Source of the DNA: Agrobacterium tumefaciens_K
GTDB lineage: Bacteria; Pseudomonadota; Alphaproteobacteria; Rhizobiales; Rhizobiaceae
DNA length: 64,000 nucleotides
Assembly: GCF_031801495.1 (NCBI RefSeq)
Contig: NZ_JAOEGC010000001.1
Coordinates: forward strand, 1,922,001 to 1,986,000
Direction: 5' to 3'
A program made the position numbers and the translations under genes. Below the pieces are notes generated by a model. It worked only from the letters and a program-made list of their open reading frames with translations, was not told where the DNA came from and did not search any database. Positions 51,857 to 59,850 of the stretch are shown here, piece after piece (within the stretch, counting starts at the first letter, position 1; each line of letters begins with the position of its first letter).

Positions 51857-52933
51857 ATGCAGCACGCGACGGAACCGGCAACGACGCTTTCAAAACTGGC
51901 AGAACTGGATCGCTTTTGCCGATCGGTTCTGCTTGCTGCCGGAGTCGACGCCGAAACCTCCGATGCAGCGACACGCGCCATGATGCATGGCACCCGTCTT
52001 GGCGTGGATAGCCACGGTGTCCGTCTGCTGGCGCATTACATGACCGCGTTCGAGGGCGGGCGTCTCAACCGGACGCCGCAGATAAGGCGGGTTTCCGGTT
52101 TCGGTGCGGTTGAAACCCTCGATGCCGATCATGCGCACGGTGCGCGTGCCACCTACGCCGCCATGGAAAACGCTGTGGGTCTCGCCGGGCAATTCGGTAT
52201 TGGCGCTGTCGCCATCCAGAACTCTTCGCATTTCGGTCCGGCTGGCGCCTATGCGCTGGAAGCGGCCCGGCAGGGCTATATCGGCCTCGCCTTTTGCAAT
52301 TCCGACAGCTTCGTGCGCCTTCATGACGGCGCGATGCGTTTTCATGGTACGAACCCCATCGCGGTTGGCGTGCCGACGCCTGATGGCATGCCATGGCTGC
52401 TCGACATGGCGACCAGCGCGGTGCCCTATAACCGTGTTCTGCTCTATCGCAGCCTTGGCACGGCGTTGCCCCAAGGCGTCGCGTCGGATGCTGAAGGCGT
52501 CGATACCCGTGACGCCAATGCGGCGGAAATGCTTGCGCCGCTTGGAGGCGAATTCGGTTTCAAGGGAGCTGCCCTTGCCGGGATGGTCGAGATTTTCAGT
52601 GCGGTCCTGACCGGCATGAAGCTGAGCTTCGATCTTTCCCCGATGCCCGGCCCGGATTTCTCCAAACCGCGCGGTCTGGGCGCCTTCGTCATCGCGATCA
52701 AGCCGGAGGCTTTTGTCGAGCGTCAGGTCTTCGATGAAGGGATGAAGCGTTATCTCGAGGTGCTGCGGGAATCTCCGGCGCGTGAGGACTGCAAGGTCAT
52801 GGCCCCGGGTGACCGGGAATGGAGCATTGCGGCCCGGCGTGAAAGGGAAGGCGCGCCCGTCGATCCCGTGACGCGCAACGCCTTTGCGGAGCTTGCTGCA
52901 AGGTTCTCGGTAGACGCGCCTGCCTATCGTTGA
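51857..52933 (+). CDS. Malate/L-lactate dehydrogenase-type (Ldh_2) NAD(P)-dependent oxidoreductase
   Basis: This 358-aa member of the Ldh_2 family has its own non-Rossmann NAD(P) fold. Family features are GTRLGVDSHGVRLLAHYM (about 46-63), the catalytic histidine in AVAIQNSSHFGPAGAYA, GTNPIAVGVPTPD, LLDMATSA and GFKGAALAGMVEI. Members reduce 2-keto or imino acids or oxidise 2-hydroxy acids (malate, ureidoglycolate, sulfolactate, piperideine carboxylate), and the sequence does not decide. Start at 51857 has GGGAGGAG. It is convergent with the GGDEF-EAL gene, 11 bases away. Confidence 0.9.
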   Translation: MQHATEPATTLSKLAELDRFCRSVLLAAGVDAETSDAATRAMMHGTRLGVDSHGVRLLAHYMTAFEGGRLNRTPQIRRVSGFGAVETLDADHAHGARATYAAMENAVGLAGQFGIGAVAIQNSSHFGPAGAYALEAARQGYIGLAFCNSDSFVRLHDGAMRFHGTNPIAVGVPTPDGMPWLLDMATSAVPYNRVLLYRSLGTALPQGVASDAEGVDTRDANAAEMLAPLGGEFGFKGAALAGMVEIFSAVLTGMKLSFDLSPMPGPDFSKPRGLGAFVIAIKPEAFVERQVFDEGMKRYLEVLRESPAREDCKVMAPGDREWSIAARREREGAPVDPVTRNAFAELAARFSVDAPAYR

Positions 52934-52944
52934 TTGCAATATTG

Positions 52945-54951
52945 TCAGGCGGGCCTGACGAGCGGCGCTGGCCTTGAATAAAGGCGTCGTTCCGCGCGGA
53001 ACTGTTCCAGAGGTTCCGGACGGCCGATGAAGTAGCCCTGCGCATAGTCGATGGAGAGTGCGCGGGTGAGAGCGAGCTGTTCTCTGGTTTCGACACCTTC
53101 GATCAGGATCTTGTGGCCGCGATTGCGGATGAGCCGGATCATGTCCTGGAGCATCGCCCGGCCGCGTGAAGTTTCACTGTCGTGCAGGAAGGATCTGTCG
53201 ATTTTCACGGTGTCGAAATCGGTGATACGCAGCCATGAAAGACCTGCAAAGCCGGTTCCGAAATCATCAAGCCAGATATTGATGCCAAGCGTCTTGAGAT
53301 CGCTGATACAGCGAAGCACGTCCGAATGCATCTCCATCTCCAGCCCTTCCGTGATTTCGAAGGCCAGACGTGAGCCGGAAATGCCTGCCTCGACCAGAAT
53401 GGCGGCAACGGAAGTGGCAAAACCGGGGTTCTTGAGTTGTAGCGGCGAGACGTTGACGCTTACGACCTTCAGGCTGTCATCGGTCAAGATCTGCCGGCAG
53501 ACTGTCTTTATCGTCCACAGGCCCAGATCCATGATGATTCCGGTCCGTTCCGCGATCGGGATGAAGACGCCGGGTGATATTGGTGTTCCGTCGAGCAGGC
53601 GAAGCCGCATAAGCGCCTCGGCGCTTTCGATCTCATTCGTCCGCATGTTCTGGATCGGCTGATAGACCAGAGAAACCAGATTTTCGGCGATGGCAATCTT
53701 GAGAAGCGCCGCGATGTTTTCCGTTTCGTCGCTGGTTTGCGGATCGTTGGGATCGAACAGCTTCATGCAGTTGCGACCATTGGCCTTCGCAATGTAGAGG
53801 GCGCGGTCGGCCTCGTTGATGACCCGCTCCAGCTTTCCATCCGCATTCTGGCGGGTAAAGGAGACGCCGACGCTGACTGTCACGACGAAAGTGCCGTCGC
53901 GACGTTGTTCATGCGCCAGAGACAGGTGTTCCACCGTGTGGCGAATGACTTCCGCAAGCTCACCGACGAGTTCTCTGGATTCGAACGGCGCGAGCACGAT
54001 GAACTCCTCGCCGCCGTAGCGACCGATCGAGGCGCCGAAATCGGCGATCGCGTCCTGCAACGCGTTGGCAACGGTTATCAGGCAGCGATCGCCTTCCTGA
54101 TGTCCATAGCAGTCATTGTATTTCTTGAAGAAATCGACGTCGATCAGGAGAACGGCGAAACCTTCTCCCTTCTTTGTCCAGTTGCCCCATAGCTGGCGCA
54201 GGCGCTGGTCCACGGCGCGGCGGTTTTCCAGGCCGGTCAGCGAGTCGGTATGTGACAGGCGCAGCAAGGCGCGGCCCCGTTCCTCCGCCGCGTTCTGCTG
54301 GGCCTTGGCTTCCTGCGCGTTGAGGAAGACATGGTAGCGCTCGCGGTTCAGGTTCCAGTTCACATAAGACGTGAAGATGAAGCAGGAAATATAGAAGGTG
54401 CCGAATGCCACCTTGTAGAAGATATCTTCCGGAAACAGCGTCAGCGCCAGAAAATAGGTGAAGAGGATGATGCCGGAGGATATCAGCGAAAGATAGAATC
54501 GGAAGCTGAAAAACAGGTTAGCGCCCATCATGAAGATGGCACCAAAAACCATGTAGTAGGACATGTTTTCGGTATATTCGGTCAAAAGCGCCGGAACCAG
54601 CCAGCATATGTAGCCCATGACTAGGGCCGTCGCGCAGGTGAGATCGAGCGCTGAGGTCTTTGACTGACGTCGGAGTTGTATCTCCAGTGTGCATAGGGAT
54701 GCTACACCGACAAGAAGTCGGGAAATCAGGGTGTAGATGGTGACGTCGGGTATGAGAATAGCGTCGGTGAAGGCAAAAAGGATATAGACGATGACGGCGG
54801 TCCAGAGGCCCTGACGGATGGAGCCACGGCGAGTCTGTGCGCCTTCTTGCTGGTATAGTGCAAGAAGTTCGTCGTAAAGCTGCCCATCAACCTGTTGATG
54901 GCTCTGAAACCCGGTCGCATCTCCGTAATTGTGCTTCATGCACGATCCCAT
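52945..54951 (-). CDS. Six-helix membrane GGDEF-EAL c-di-GMP signalling protein
   Basis: This 668-aa inner-membrane protein begins with about six hydrophobic helices in the first 210 residues (LWTAVIVYILFAFTDAIL, LVMGYICWLVPALL, MVFGAIFMMGANLFFSF, LISSGIILFTYFLAL and others), forming a membrane sensor of a type I cannot name. A GGDEF domain with intact IGRYGGEEFIVL and no RxxD inhibitory site follows, then an EAL domain (AEALMRLR, FEITEGLEME, DDFGTGFAGLSWL, KIDRSFL, IEGVET). Both activities look possible. The start may instead be the ATG at 54939, which has GGGA upstream. It is divergent from the methyltransferase gene. Confidence 0.92.
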   Translation of the reverse strand: MGSCMKHNYGDATGFQSHQQVDGQLYDELLALYQQEGAQTRRGSIRQGLWTAVIVYILFAFTDAILIPDVTIYTLISRLLVGVASLCTLEIQLRRQSKTSALDLTCATALVMGYICWLVPALLTEYTENMSYYMVFGAIFMMGANLFFSFRFYLSLISSGIILFTYFLALTLFPEDIFYKVAFGTFYISCFIFTSYVNWNLNRERYHVFLNAQEAKAQQNAAEERGRALLRLSHTDSLTGLENRRAVDQRLRQLWGNWTKKGEGFAVLLIDVDFFKKYNDCYGHQEGDRCLITVANALQDAIADFGASIGRYGGEEFIVLAPFESRELVGELAEVIRHTVEHLSLAHEQRRDGTFVVTVSVGVSFTRQNADGKLERVINEADRALYIAKANGRNCMKLFDPNDPQTSDETENIAALLKIAIAENLVSLVYQPIQNMRTNEIESAEALMRLRLLDGTPISPGVFIPIAERTGIIMDLGLWTIKTVCRQILTDDSLKVVSVNVSPLQLKNPGFATSVAAILVEAGISGSRLAFEITEGLEMEMHSDVLRCISDLKTLGINIWLDDFGTGFAGLSWLRITDFDTVKIDRSFLHDSETSRGRAMLQDMIRLIRNRGHKILIEGVETREQLALTRALSIDYAQGYFIGRPEPLEQFRAERRLYSRPAPLVRPA

Positions 54952-55226
54952 GTTGTTGTGTAGACTTCTGGGCTGACGCCTGTTTGCTCCACTTTTCCGT
55001 GTGTTTTATTTGGCGTCGTGAATGCCTTGCGGATCCTCCCATGGGTGCCGGCAAGCAGGGACCGGCAAAGGCAACATACGGCTGCCCCATTAAGTTTTGC
55101 TAAATTTAGTCTGTCCTTTTTTCACTGTTTCGACTGTGGCCGAAAAGGCACGATCGGGACCAAACGAATCCCTACTATGTGCAAAAGTTGAAAGCGAGTG
55201 GCGTTTGTTGTCCCAGAAACGTATGG

Positions 55227-55242
55227 TTAACAATGCGTTAAC
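55227..55242 (+). promoter_or_regulatory. CtrA-binding box ahead of the PhcB-like methyltransferase gene
   Basis: TTAA-CAATGCG-TTAAC is a perfect match to the CtrA consensus TTAA-N7-TTAAC. It ends 13 bases ahead of the GTG start at 55256 and four bases ahead of its ribosome binding site, so CtrA bound here would most simply block transcription start or early elongation. The 270-base gap behind it, back to the divergent GGDEF-EAL gene, is AT-rich and otherwise unremarkable. Confidence 0.75.
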
Positions 55243-55255
55243 GCTGGAGGCTCAT

Positions 55256-56302
55256 GTGAAGCAGGTAAAGCAAAAACATCTGGACGGCCAAAGTCTCATT
55301 ACTCCTGATACTGTCGCAAAAGAGATTTTCTCGAGAAAAACAGAATCTTTTGACGAGCAGTTTGCTGTCGCAAAAGCAGAAATTGCCGTCATTCTTGAAT
55401 TGGCACAGCAGCAATTTGAAAACGGTCTTCCTGCGAAGGAGATAATACATTTCACTGCCGGCGCCTTGCATGGATTGCGTAACAAAATCCACTCAAGCGT
55501 GTGGGCCGAGTTGATCGGCGTTGTGCAGAATCATGCCGTATCCGATTACTTTCTCGAAGATCCCTTCACGCGCTGGTCGTTTGAAAAGCCGCGCGGATAT
55601 TCGGGCGATGCCCAGCTGCTGGATTTCATCTATGGCCACGACAGCATTGCCGGCCTTGTCCGCAATGCAACGCCGCTGGGAGCGGCGCTTTATGACTACA
55701 CCAAGGATGCAAGTTCTTCGGTCGCCGTTCGCGAGCGTCGCGATCTCCTGACGCGCTTCGTGGATGAAGCTGCGGACCGGCATGGAGGCGATGCGGAAAT
55801 TCTTACCATCGCGTCCGGGCATCTGCGCGAGGCGAACAATTCGGTTGCCTTGAAGGAGCGGCGGATCAAGCGTTGGGTGGCGCTGGATCAGGATCCCTTG
55901 AGCGTCGGGGCGGTGATGCGCGATTTCCAGGGGACCTGCATCGAGGCTATTGATGGTTCCGTGCGCGATATCGTCCTGCGTTCGCAGGAGCTCGGATCGT
56001 TCGACCTCGTTTATGCTGCGGGTTTGTACGACTATCTGAACGACAAGGTTGCCATAAAGCTGACGAAACGCTGCATGGAAATGCTGAAGCCCGGTGGCAT
56101 GTTCCTCTTCGCCAACTTCTCAGAGGATATCGTCGTCGACGGTTACATGGAAACCTTCATGAACTGGGCGCTGCTGCTGCGTTCGAAGGCCGACATGTGG
56201 CGGATCATCAATGAAAGCGCCGATCCGTCGACAATCGAGGCTGACGTGTTCTTTGGCGAGAACCACAACATCGTTTACGGTACGATGCGCAAGAAGGCGT
56301 GA
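55256..56302 (+). CDS. PhcB-like SAM-dependent methyltransferase
   Basis: This protein resembles the family annotated as 3-hydroxypalmitate methyl ester synthase (PhcB of Ralstonia), which makes a fatty-acid methyl ester signal. Family marks are PRGYSGDAQLLDFIYGH (G-Y-x-G-D near residue 110), ILTIASGHLREANNS (motif I-like), WVALDQDPLS, LVYAAGLYDYLNDKVAIKL and LKPGGMFLFANF. I prefer the GTG at 55256 (348 aa) because GGAGG lies five bases upstream; the ATG at 55223 has no such site and would place the CtrA box inside the gene. Frames extend back to 55097. The ester-synthase role is inferred from likeness only. Confidence 0.8.
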   Translation: MKQVKQKHLDGQSLITPDTVAKEIFSRKTESFDEQFAVAKAEIAVILELAQQQFENGLPAKEIIHFTAGALHGLRNKIHSSVWAELIGVVQNHAVSDYFLEDPFTRWSFEKPRGYSGDAQLLDFIYGHDSIAGLVRNATPLGAALYDYTKDASSSVAVRERRDLLTRFVDEAADRHGGDAEILTIASGHLREANNSVALKERRIKRWVALDQDPLSVGAVMRDFQGTCIEAIDGSVRDIVLRSQELGSFDLVYAAGLYDYLNDKVAIKLTKRCMEMLKPGGMFLFANFSEDIVVDGYMETFMNWALLLRSKADMWRIINESADPSTIEADVFFGENHNIVYGTMRKKA

Positions 56303-56480
56303 TTTAAGCGGAATGACAGCAATATTGCCGGGCGAGGGGGAGCGCCCGCATTGTCTTCCCAGGTATTTGCGGATTGCCGTGCTGTGGTGGGATACACGGC
56401 GGCATCATAAAATATTTGCTTAAAAATCTCGCTGCCCATAAGGGTTTGCGACAATATTTTAGGGGAATGGAACTACAGAA

Positions 56481-57296
56481 ATGAAACGATACTATTCGGA
56501 TATGGGCGGCCTGCCGGGCCAGACGGAACTACTTTCGAGCAAGGCTGTCTTCAAGACCGCATACGCGGTCATTCCGAAAACCGTGATGTCCGACATCGTC
56601 ACCAGCGTTCTGCCGCACTGGACCGGGACGCGCGCATGGATCATCGCGCGACCGATGACGGGTTTCTCCGAGACGTTTGCCCAATATATCGTCGAGGTCG
56701 CGCCGGGTGGCGGCAGCGACCGTCCTGAGCCTGATGCGCGAGCCGAGGCTGCCATTTTTGTCGTCGATGGCGATATGACGATTGATTTTGACGGATCGGC
56801 CCATGCGCTTCGCGCAGGCTCTTTCGCATTTCTGCCAGCCGGTTCCAGCTGGAAGCTGCACAACACCGGAAATGTTGCAGTGAAGTTTCATTGGGTGCGC
56901 AAGGCGTTCCAGGTGGTCGAGGGACTTGAACCTCCTCCGGCGATCTTTACGCACGAGGATGAGCAAAGCATGTCGCCGATGCCGGACACGGACGGCAAAT
57001 GGGCAACGACGCGCTTCATCGATCCTGCCGATGACCGTTATGACATGCACCTCAACATCGTTACTCTGGAGCCTGGTGCGACCATTCCGTTCATGGAAAC
57101 GCACGTTATGGAGCATGGTCTTTATGTGCTGGAAGGCAAGGCCGTCTACCGTCTGAATGAAGACTGGGTGGAAGTGCAGGCGGGTGATTTCATGTGGCTG
57201 CGCGCCTACTGCCCGCAGGCCTGCTATGCTGGCGGACCGGGCCGGTTCCGCTATCTGCTTTACAAGGACGTAAATCGTCACGTCAAACTCTGGTGA
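56481..57296 (+). CDS. allE: (S)-ureidoglycine aminohydrolase (bicupin)
   Basis: This 271-aa Mn-dependent enzyme of allantoin breakdown converts ureidoglycine to ureidoglycolate and ammonia. It has two cupin domains. The N-terminal one includes FVVDGDMTIDFDG and FLPAGSSWKLHN. The C-terminal, catalytic one has ETHVMEHGLYVLEGKAVYRL (Glu and two His metal ligands) and CPQACYAGG (Gln ligand). Closest known type is YlbA/AllE. No other allantoin genes are adjacent, although an Ldh_2-family gene (the family of ureidoglycolate dehydrogenase) lies 3.5 kb upstream. The 178-base leader shows a GGGCG/CGCCC hairpin (about 56330) but no clear promoter. Confidence 0.88.
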   Translation: MKRYYSDMGGLPGQTELLSSKAVFKTAYAVIPKTVMSDIVTSVLPHWTGTRAWIIARPMTGFSETFAQYIVEVAPGGGSDRPEPDARAEAAIFVVDGDMTIDFDGSAHALRAGSFAFLPAGSSWKLHNTGNVAVKFHWVRKAFQVVEGLEPPPAIFTHEDEQSMSPMPDTDGKWATTRFIDPADDRYDMHLNIVTLEPGATIPFMETHVMEHGLYVLEGKAVYRLNEDWVEVQAGDFMWLRAYCPQACYAGGPGRFRYLLYKDVNRHVKLW

Positions 57297-57451
57297 TGGG
57301 TTTCCAGGTCATCCCGCCGATTAAGCGCTTGCGTTAAATCGAGAATGACTAATAAATCCTATTGATGTGACGCAGTGAGTTGCCGCTTTCGTGGGCGCCG
57401 GATTTTTCCGGCGACTCTACGTTGTTGTCGTGAAAGAGAAGATTGCATCGG

Positions 57452-58966
57452 ATGATTGACGCAAGCGATACCAATGTCTTCAACCTCGCGCCTGTGGCGA
57501 TGTGGATCGAAGATTTCAGCGACGTAAAACGGCAATTCGACAGCTGGCGTGCGGAGGGGGTGGAGGATCTTCGTCGTTTTCTGCTTGAGGACAAGTCGCG
57601 TGTCGCGACGTGCTCCCAGAAAATTCGCGTTCTGGAGGTGAACCCGAGAACGCTGGAGCTGTTTGAGGCAACCGACCAGCAGCACCTTGTCGAAAACCTG
57701 CACCGCATCTTCCGGGACGACATGCTGGAAAGCCATGTGAACGAGCTTTCGGAGCTCTGGGATGGCAAGACGGAATTCACCAGCAACGCCGTCAATTATT
57801 CCATCGGCGGCAAGCGGCTGGATATCCAGTTGAAGGCAACTGTCGTTCCCGGTCACGAAGAGACGCTCGACCGGCTGTTGCTGACGACCGAGGATGTGAC
57901 GGAACGCGAGGAAGCGCGCCGCAGAGAGCGTCTCAACCGTGATTATGCGGAAGGCCTGTTCCAGCATTCGCCGGTTTCACTGTGGGTCGAGGATTTCAGT
58001 CGCATCAAGCGCCTGATAGAAGAAGTGCGTGATCGTGGCATCGTCGACTTCCGCGTTTTCATGGATGTTCATCCCGAATTCGTTCGCCAGTGCATGAGCG
58101 AGATCAGGGTGATCGACGTCAATCAGGCCACGCTCGACCTGTTCTGTGCGCCAGATCGCCATGTTCTCCTGCAGCGGCTTCGCGACATTTTCCGTGACGA
58201 GATGGAAAAGCCTTTCCGCGAGCAGTTGATGGAGTTGTGGAACGGCAATCTTAATCATCATCGCGAGGTGGTGAATTATGCGCTGGACGGTACGCTGCGC
58301 CACGTCCTGCTGCATTTCTCGGTATTTCCGGGGCATGAGCATGACTGGTCACTGGTTCAGGTAGCCCTGACGGACATCACCGCACGCAAGAAGGCTGAAG
58401 CTTATCTCGAATATCTTGGCAAGCACGATGTGCTGACCAAGCTTCACAACCGCGCTTTCTACTCGGAAGAACTGAACAGGCTGGAGCGCAATTCGCTGCG
58501 TCCCGTCTCGGCTCTCGTGATCGATCTGAATGGTCTCAAAGAGGCCAACGATACACTCGGGCACGATGCGGGCGATGCGCTTCTTCGCCGGGTCGGTGAA
58601 GTCCTGAACGGTGTCGTCAAGGCGCCCAACCATGCAGCACGCATCGGTGGTGATGAGTTCGCCATCCTGCTGCCGGGTGCGGACCGGCAGGTTGCCGCAT
58701 CCGTCGTGGAAACCGTCTACGAACTTTTGAAGATCAACAACCAGTTTTACTCCAGCGCGCCGCTCAGCATTGCGCTCGGTGTCGCGACCAGCGAAACGGG
58801 TGAAACGATGGAATCGCTGGTCCGCCGGGCCGATATCAACATGTACGAGCAGAAGAAGGCCTATTACGCTGCACAGCGGGCGCGCATGGCCGGTAACAGC
58901 GATTTGGCGGAAGATCTTCCGCATTCGAAAATCGTCCCGGAACGCAACGTTTCGCTCAAGCGGTAG
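57452..58966 (+). CDS. Diguanylate cyclase with two tandem PAS-like domains
   Basis: This 504-aa soluble protein carries an internal duplication. NLAPVAMWIEDFSDVKRQF ... KIRVLEVNPRTLELF ... HRIFRDDMLESHV (about 8-110) recurs as QHSPVSLWVEDFSRIKRLI ... EIRVIDVNQATLDLF ... RDIFRDEMEKPF (about 170-270). These PAS-like sensors are followed by a GGDEF domain (about 325-480) with intact HAARIGGDEFAILLP and no RxxD inhibitory site, so feedback inhibition is probably weak. There is no EAL domain and no membrane segment. The ATG at 57452 is used; the frame opens at a TTG nine bases earlier. Confidence 0.92.
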   Translation: MIDASDTNVFNLAPVAMWIEDFSDVKRQFDSWRAEGVEDLRRFLLEDKSRVATCSQKIRVLEVNPRTLELFEATDQQHLVENLHRIFRDDMLESHVNELSELWDGKTEFTSNAVNYSIGGKRLDIQLKATVVPGHEETLDRLLLTTEDVTEREEARRRERLNRDYAEGLFQHSPVSLWVEDFSRIKRLIEEVRDRGIVDFRVFMDVHPEFVRQCMSEIRVIDVNQATLDLFCAPDRHVLLQRLRDIFRDEMEKPFREQLMELWNGNLNHHREVVNYALDGTLRHVLLHFSVFPGHEHDWSLVQVALTDITARKKAEAYLEYLGKHDVLTKLHNRAFYSEELNRLERNSLRPVSALVIDLNGLKEANDTLGHDAGDALLRRVGEVLNGVVKAPNHAARIGGDEFAILLPGADRQVAASVVETVYELLKINNQFYSSAPLSIALGVATSETGETMESLVRRADINMYEQKKAYYAAQRARMAGNSDLAEDLPHSKIVPERNVSLKR

Positions 58967-58996
58967 CGGCTTGCTGCCCGTTCCAATCGGGGCGGC

Positions 58997-59689
58997 TCAG
59001 GCGGTCATTCGTGAGGTCTTGGCGAATACACTCAGACCAAGCCATTCCTGAATGTCGCGCGCGAGCAGCTTGTCTCCTTCCAGCCTCAGTGCCTGCGCAT
59101 CGATCTCCTGGCGTATCGTCGACAGGCCCATCCAGATTGCCGTCATCGACCGAAGCGCCCCTTCGACGAGGAGGTCCACGTCGTAGCCCGGATCGAAATT
59201 GCACAGATCGACCTGCCCGCGTTCAACCACCAGCCACCAGCACCTCTGTGACGGCGAAAGTTCCGGGTACAGAAACTGTATCGTGCAGCGACGGGCGGGA
59301 AGCATTCCGGCATCGAGGTTTCTGCGCATGTCCCACATGAGCAGGGACGGATCGAGATTCTTCAGGGAAAGCCGGGATTCCATCCATCGTTGCGCCCAGT
59401 TTCCCAGACCTATGATGAGCGGCCGCAATTCCTCTCCCGCTGTCGTGAGATGGTAATCGGAGATGCCGTGCGCATTCCGCGTTGCCGTGATGATGCCTGC
59501 CTGTTCCAGCTCTTTCAGCCTTTTTGACAGGAGGGCGGGCGACATTTTGGGCAGGCCGCGGCGCAGCTCGTTGAAGCGCGTCGAGCCGCAGAGGAACTCG
59601 CGCACGACCAGCGTCGTCCAGCGTGAGCACAGGACTTCCGACGCCATTGAAACCGGACAGAACTGCCCGTAGCCGTGACGCTCCACCAT
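58997..59689 (-). CDS. HxlR-family winged-helix regulator with C-terminal extension
   Basis: This 230-aa regulator has an HxlR (DUF24) winged helix in its first 100 residues (EVLCSRWTTLVVREFLCG, FNELRRGLPKMSPALLSKRLKELE) with the usual N-terminal cysteine (FCPVSMASEVLC, Cys11 and Cys20), so redox or electrophile sensing is possible. The C-terminal 110 residues are beyond a typical HxlR (about 110-150 aa) and resemble the SCP2-like extension seen in longer members. It is divergent from the acyl-CoA dehydrogenase-like gene, with a palindrome between them. Confidence 0.9.
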   Translation of the reverse strand: MVERHGYGQFCPVSMASEVLCSRWTTLVVREFLCGSTRFNELRRGLPKMSPALLSKRLKELEQAGIITATRNAHGISDYHLTTAGEELRPLIIGLGNWAQRWMESRLSLKNLDPSLLMWDMRRNLDAGMLPARRCTIQFLYPELSPSQRCWWLVVERGQVDLCNFDPGYDVDLLVEGALRSMTAIWMGLSTIRQEIDAQALRLEGDKLLARDIQEWLGLSVFAKTSRMTA

Positions 59690-59769
59690 GATGACCTCCC
59701 GCGGTCTGTCGTGGCAGGATATTGCAAAGCGCTCGATCCGCCAATCACCCTTTCAGGCCATGGCAAGCT

Positions 59770-59780
59770 GTATCCGATAC
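59770..59780. promoter_or_regulatory. Palindrome in the HxlR/acyl-CoA dehydrogenase divergent promoter region
   Basis: GTATC-C-GATAC is a perfect 11-base palindrome near the middle of the 161-base gap, followed at once by AGTTC-GT-GAACT, a second inverted repeat. Either could be the HxlR protein's operator. Confidence 0.55.
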
Positions 59781-59850
59781 AGTTCGTGAACTAGCCGCAA
59801 ATCCGAAACGGGCGCAAAATTTCAGTCCTCATCAGACAGGAGGTACTGAT

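Noticed and set aside
41268..57296. A dispersed purine-degradation pathway (class V aminotransferase as PucG, Ldh_2 protein as AllD, bicupin as AllE)
   Set aside because: Only the bicupin is specific. The other two families are broad, the genes are kilobases apart, and no allantoinase, allantoate hydrolase or transporter of that pathway is present.
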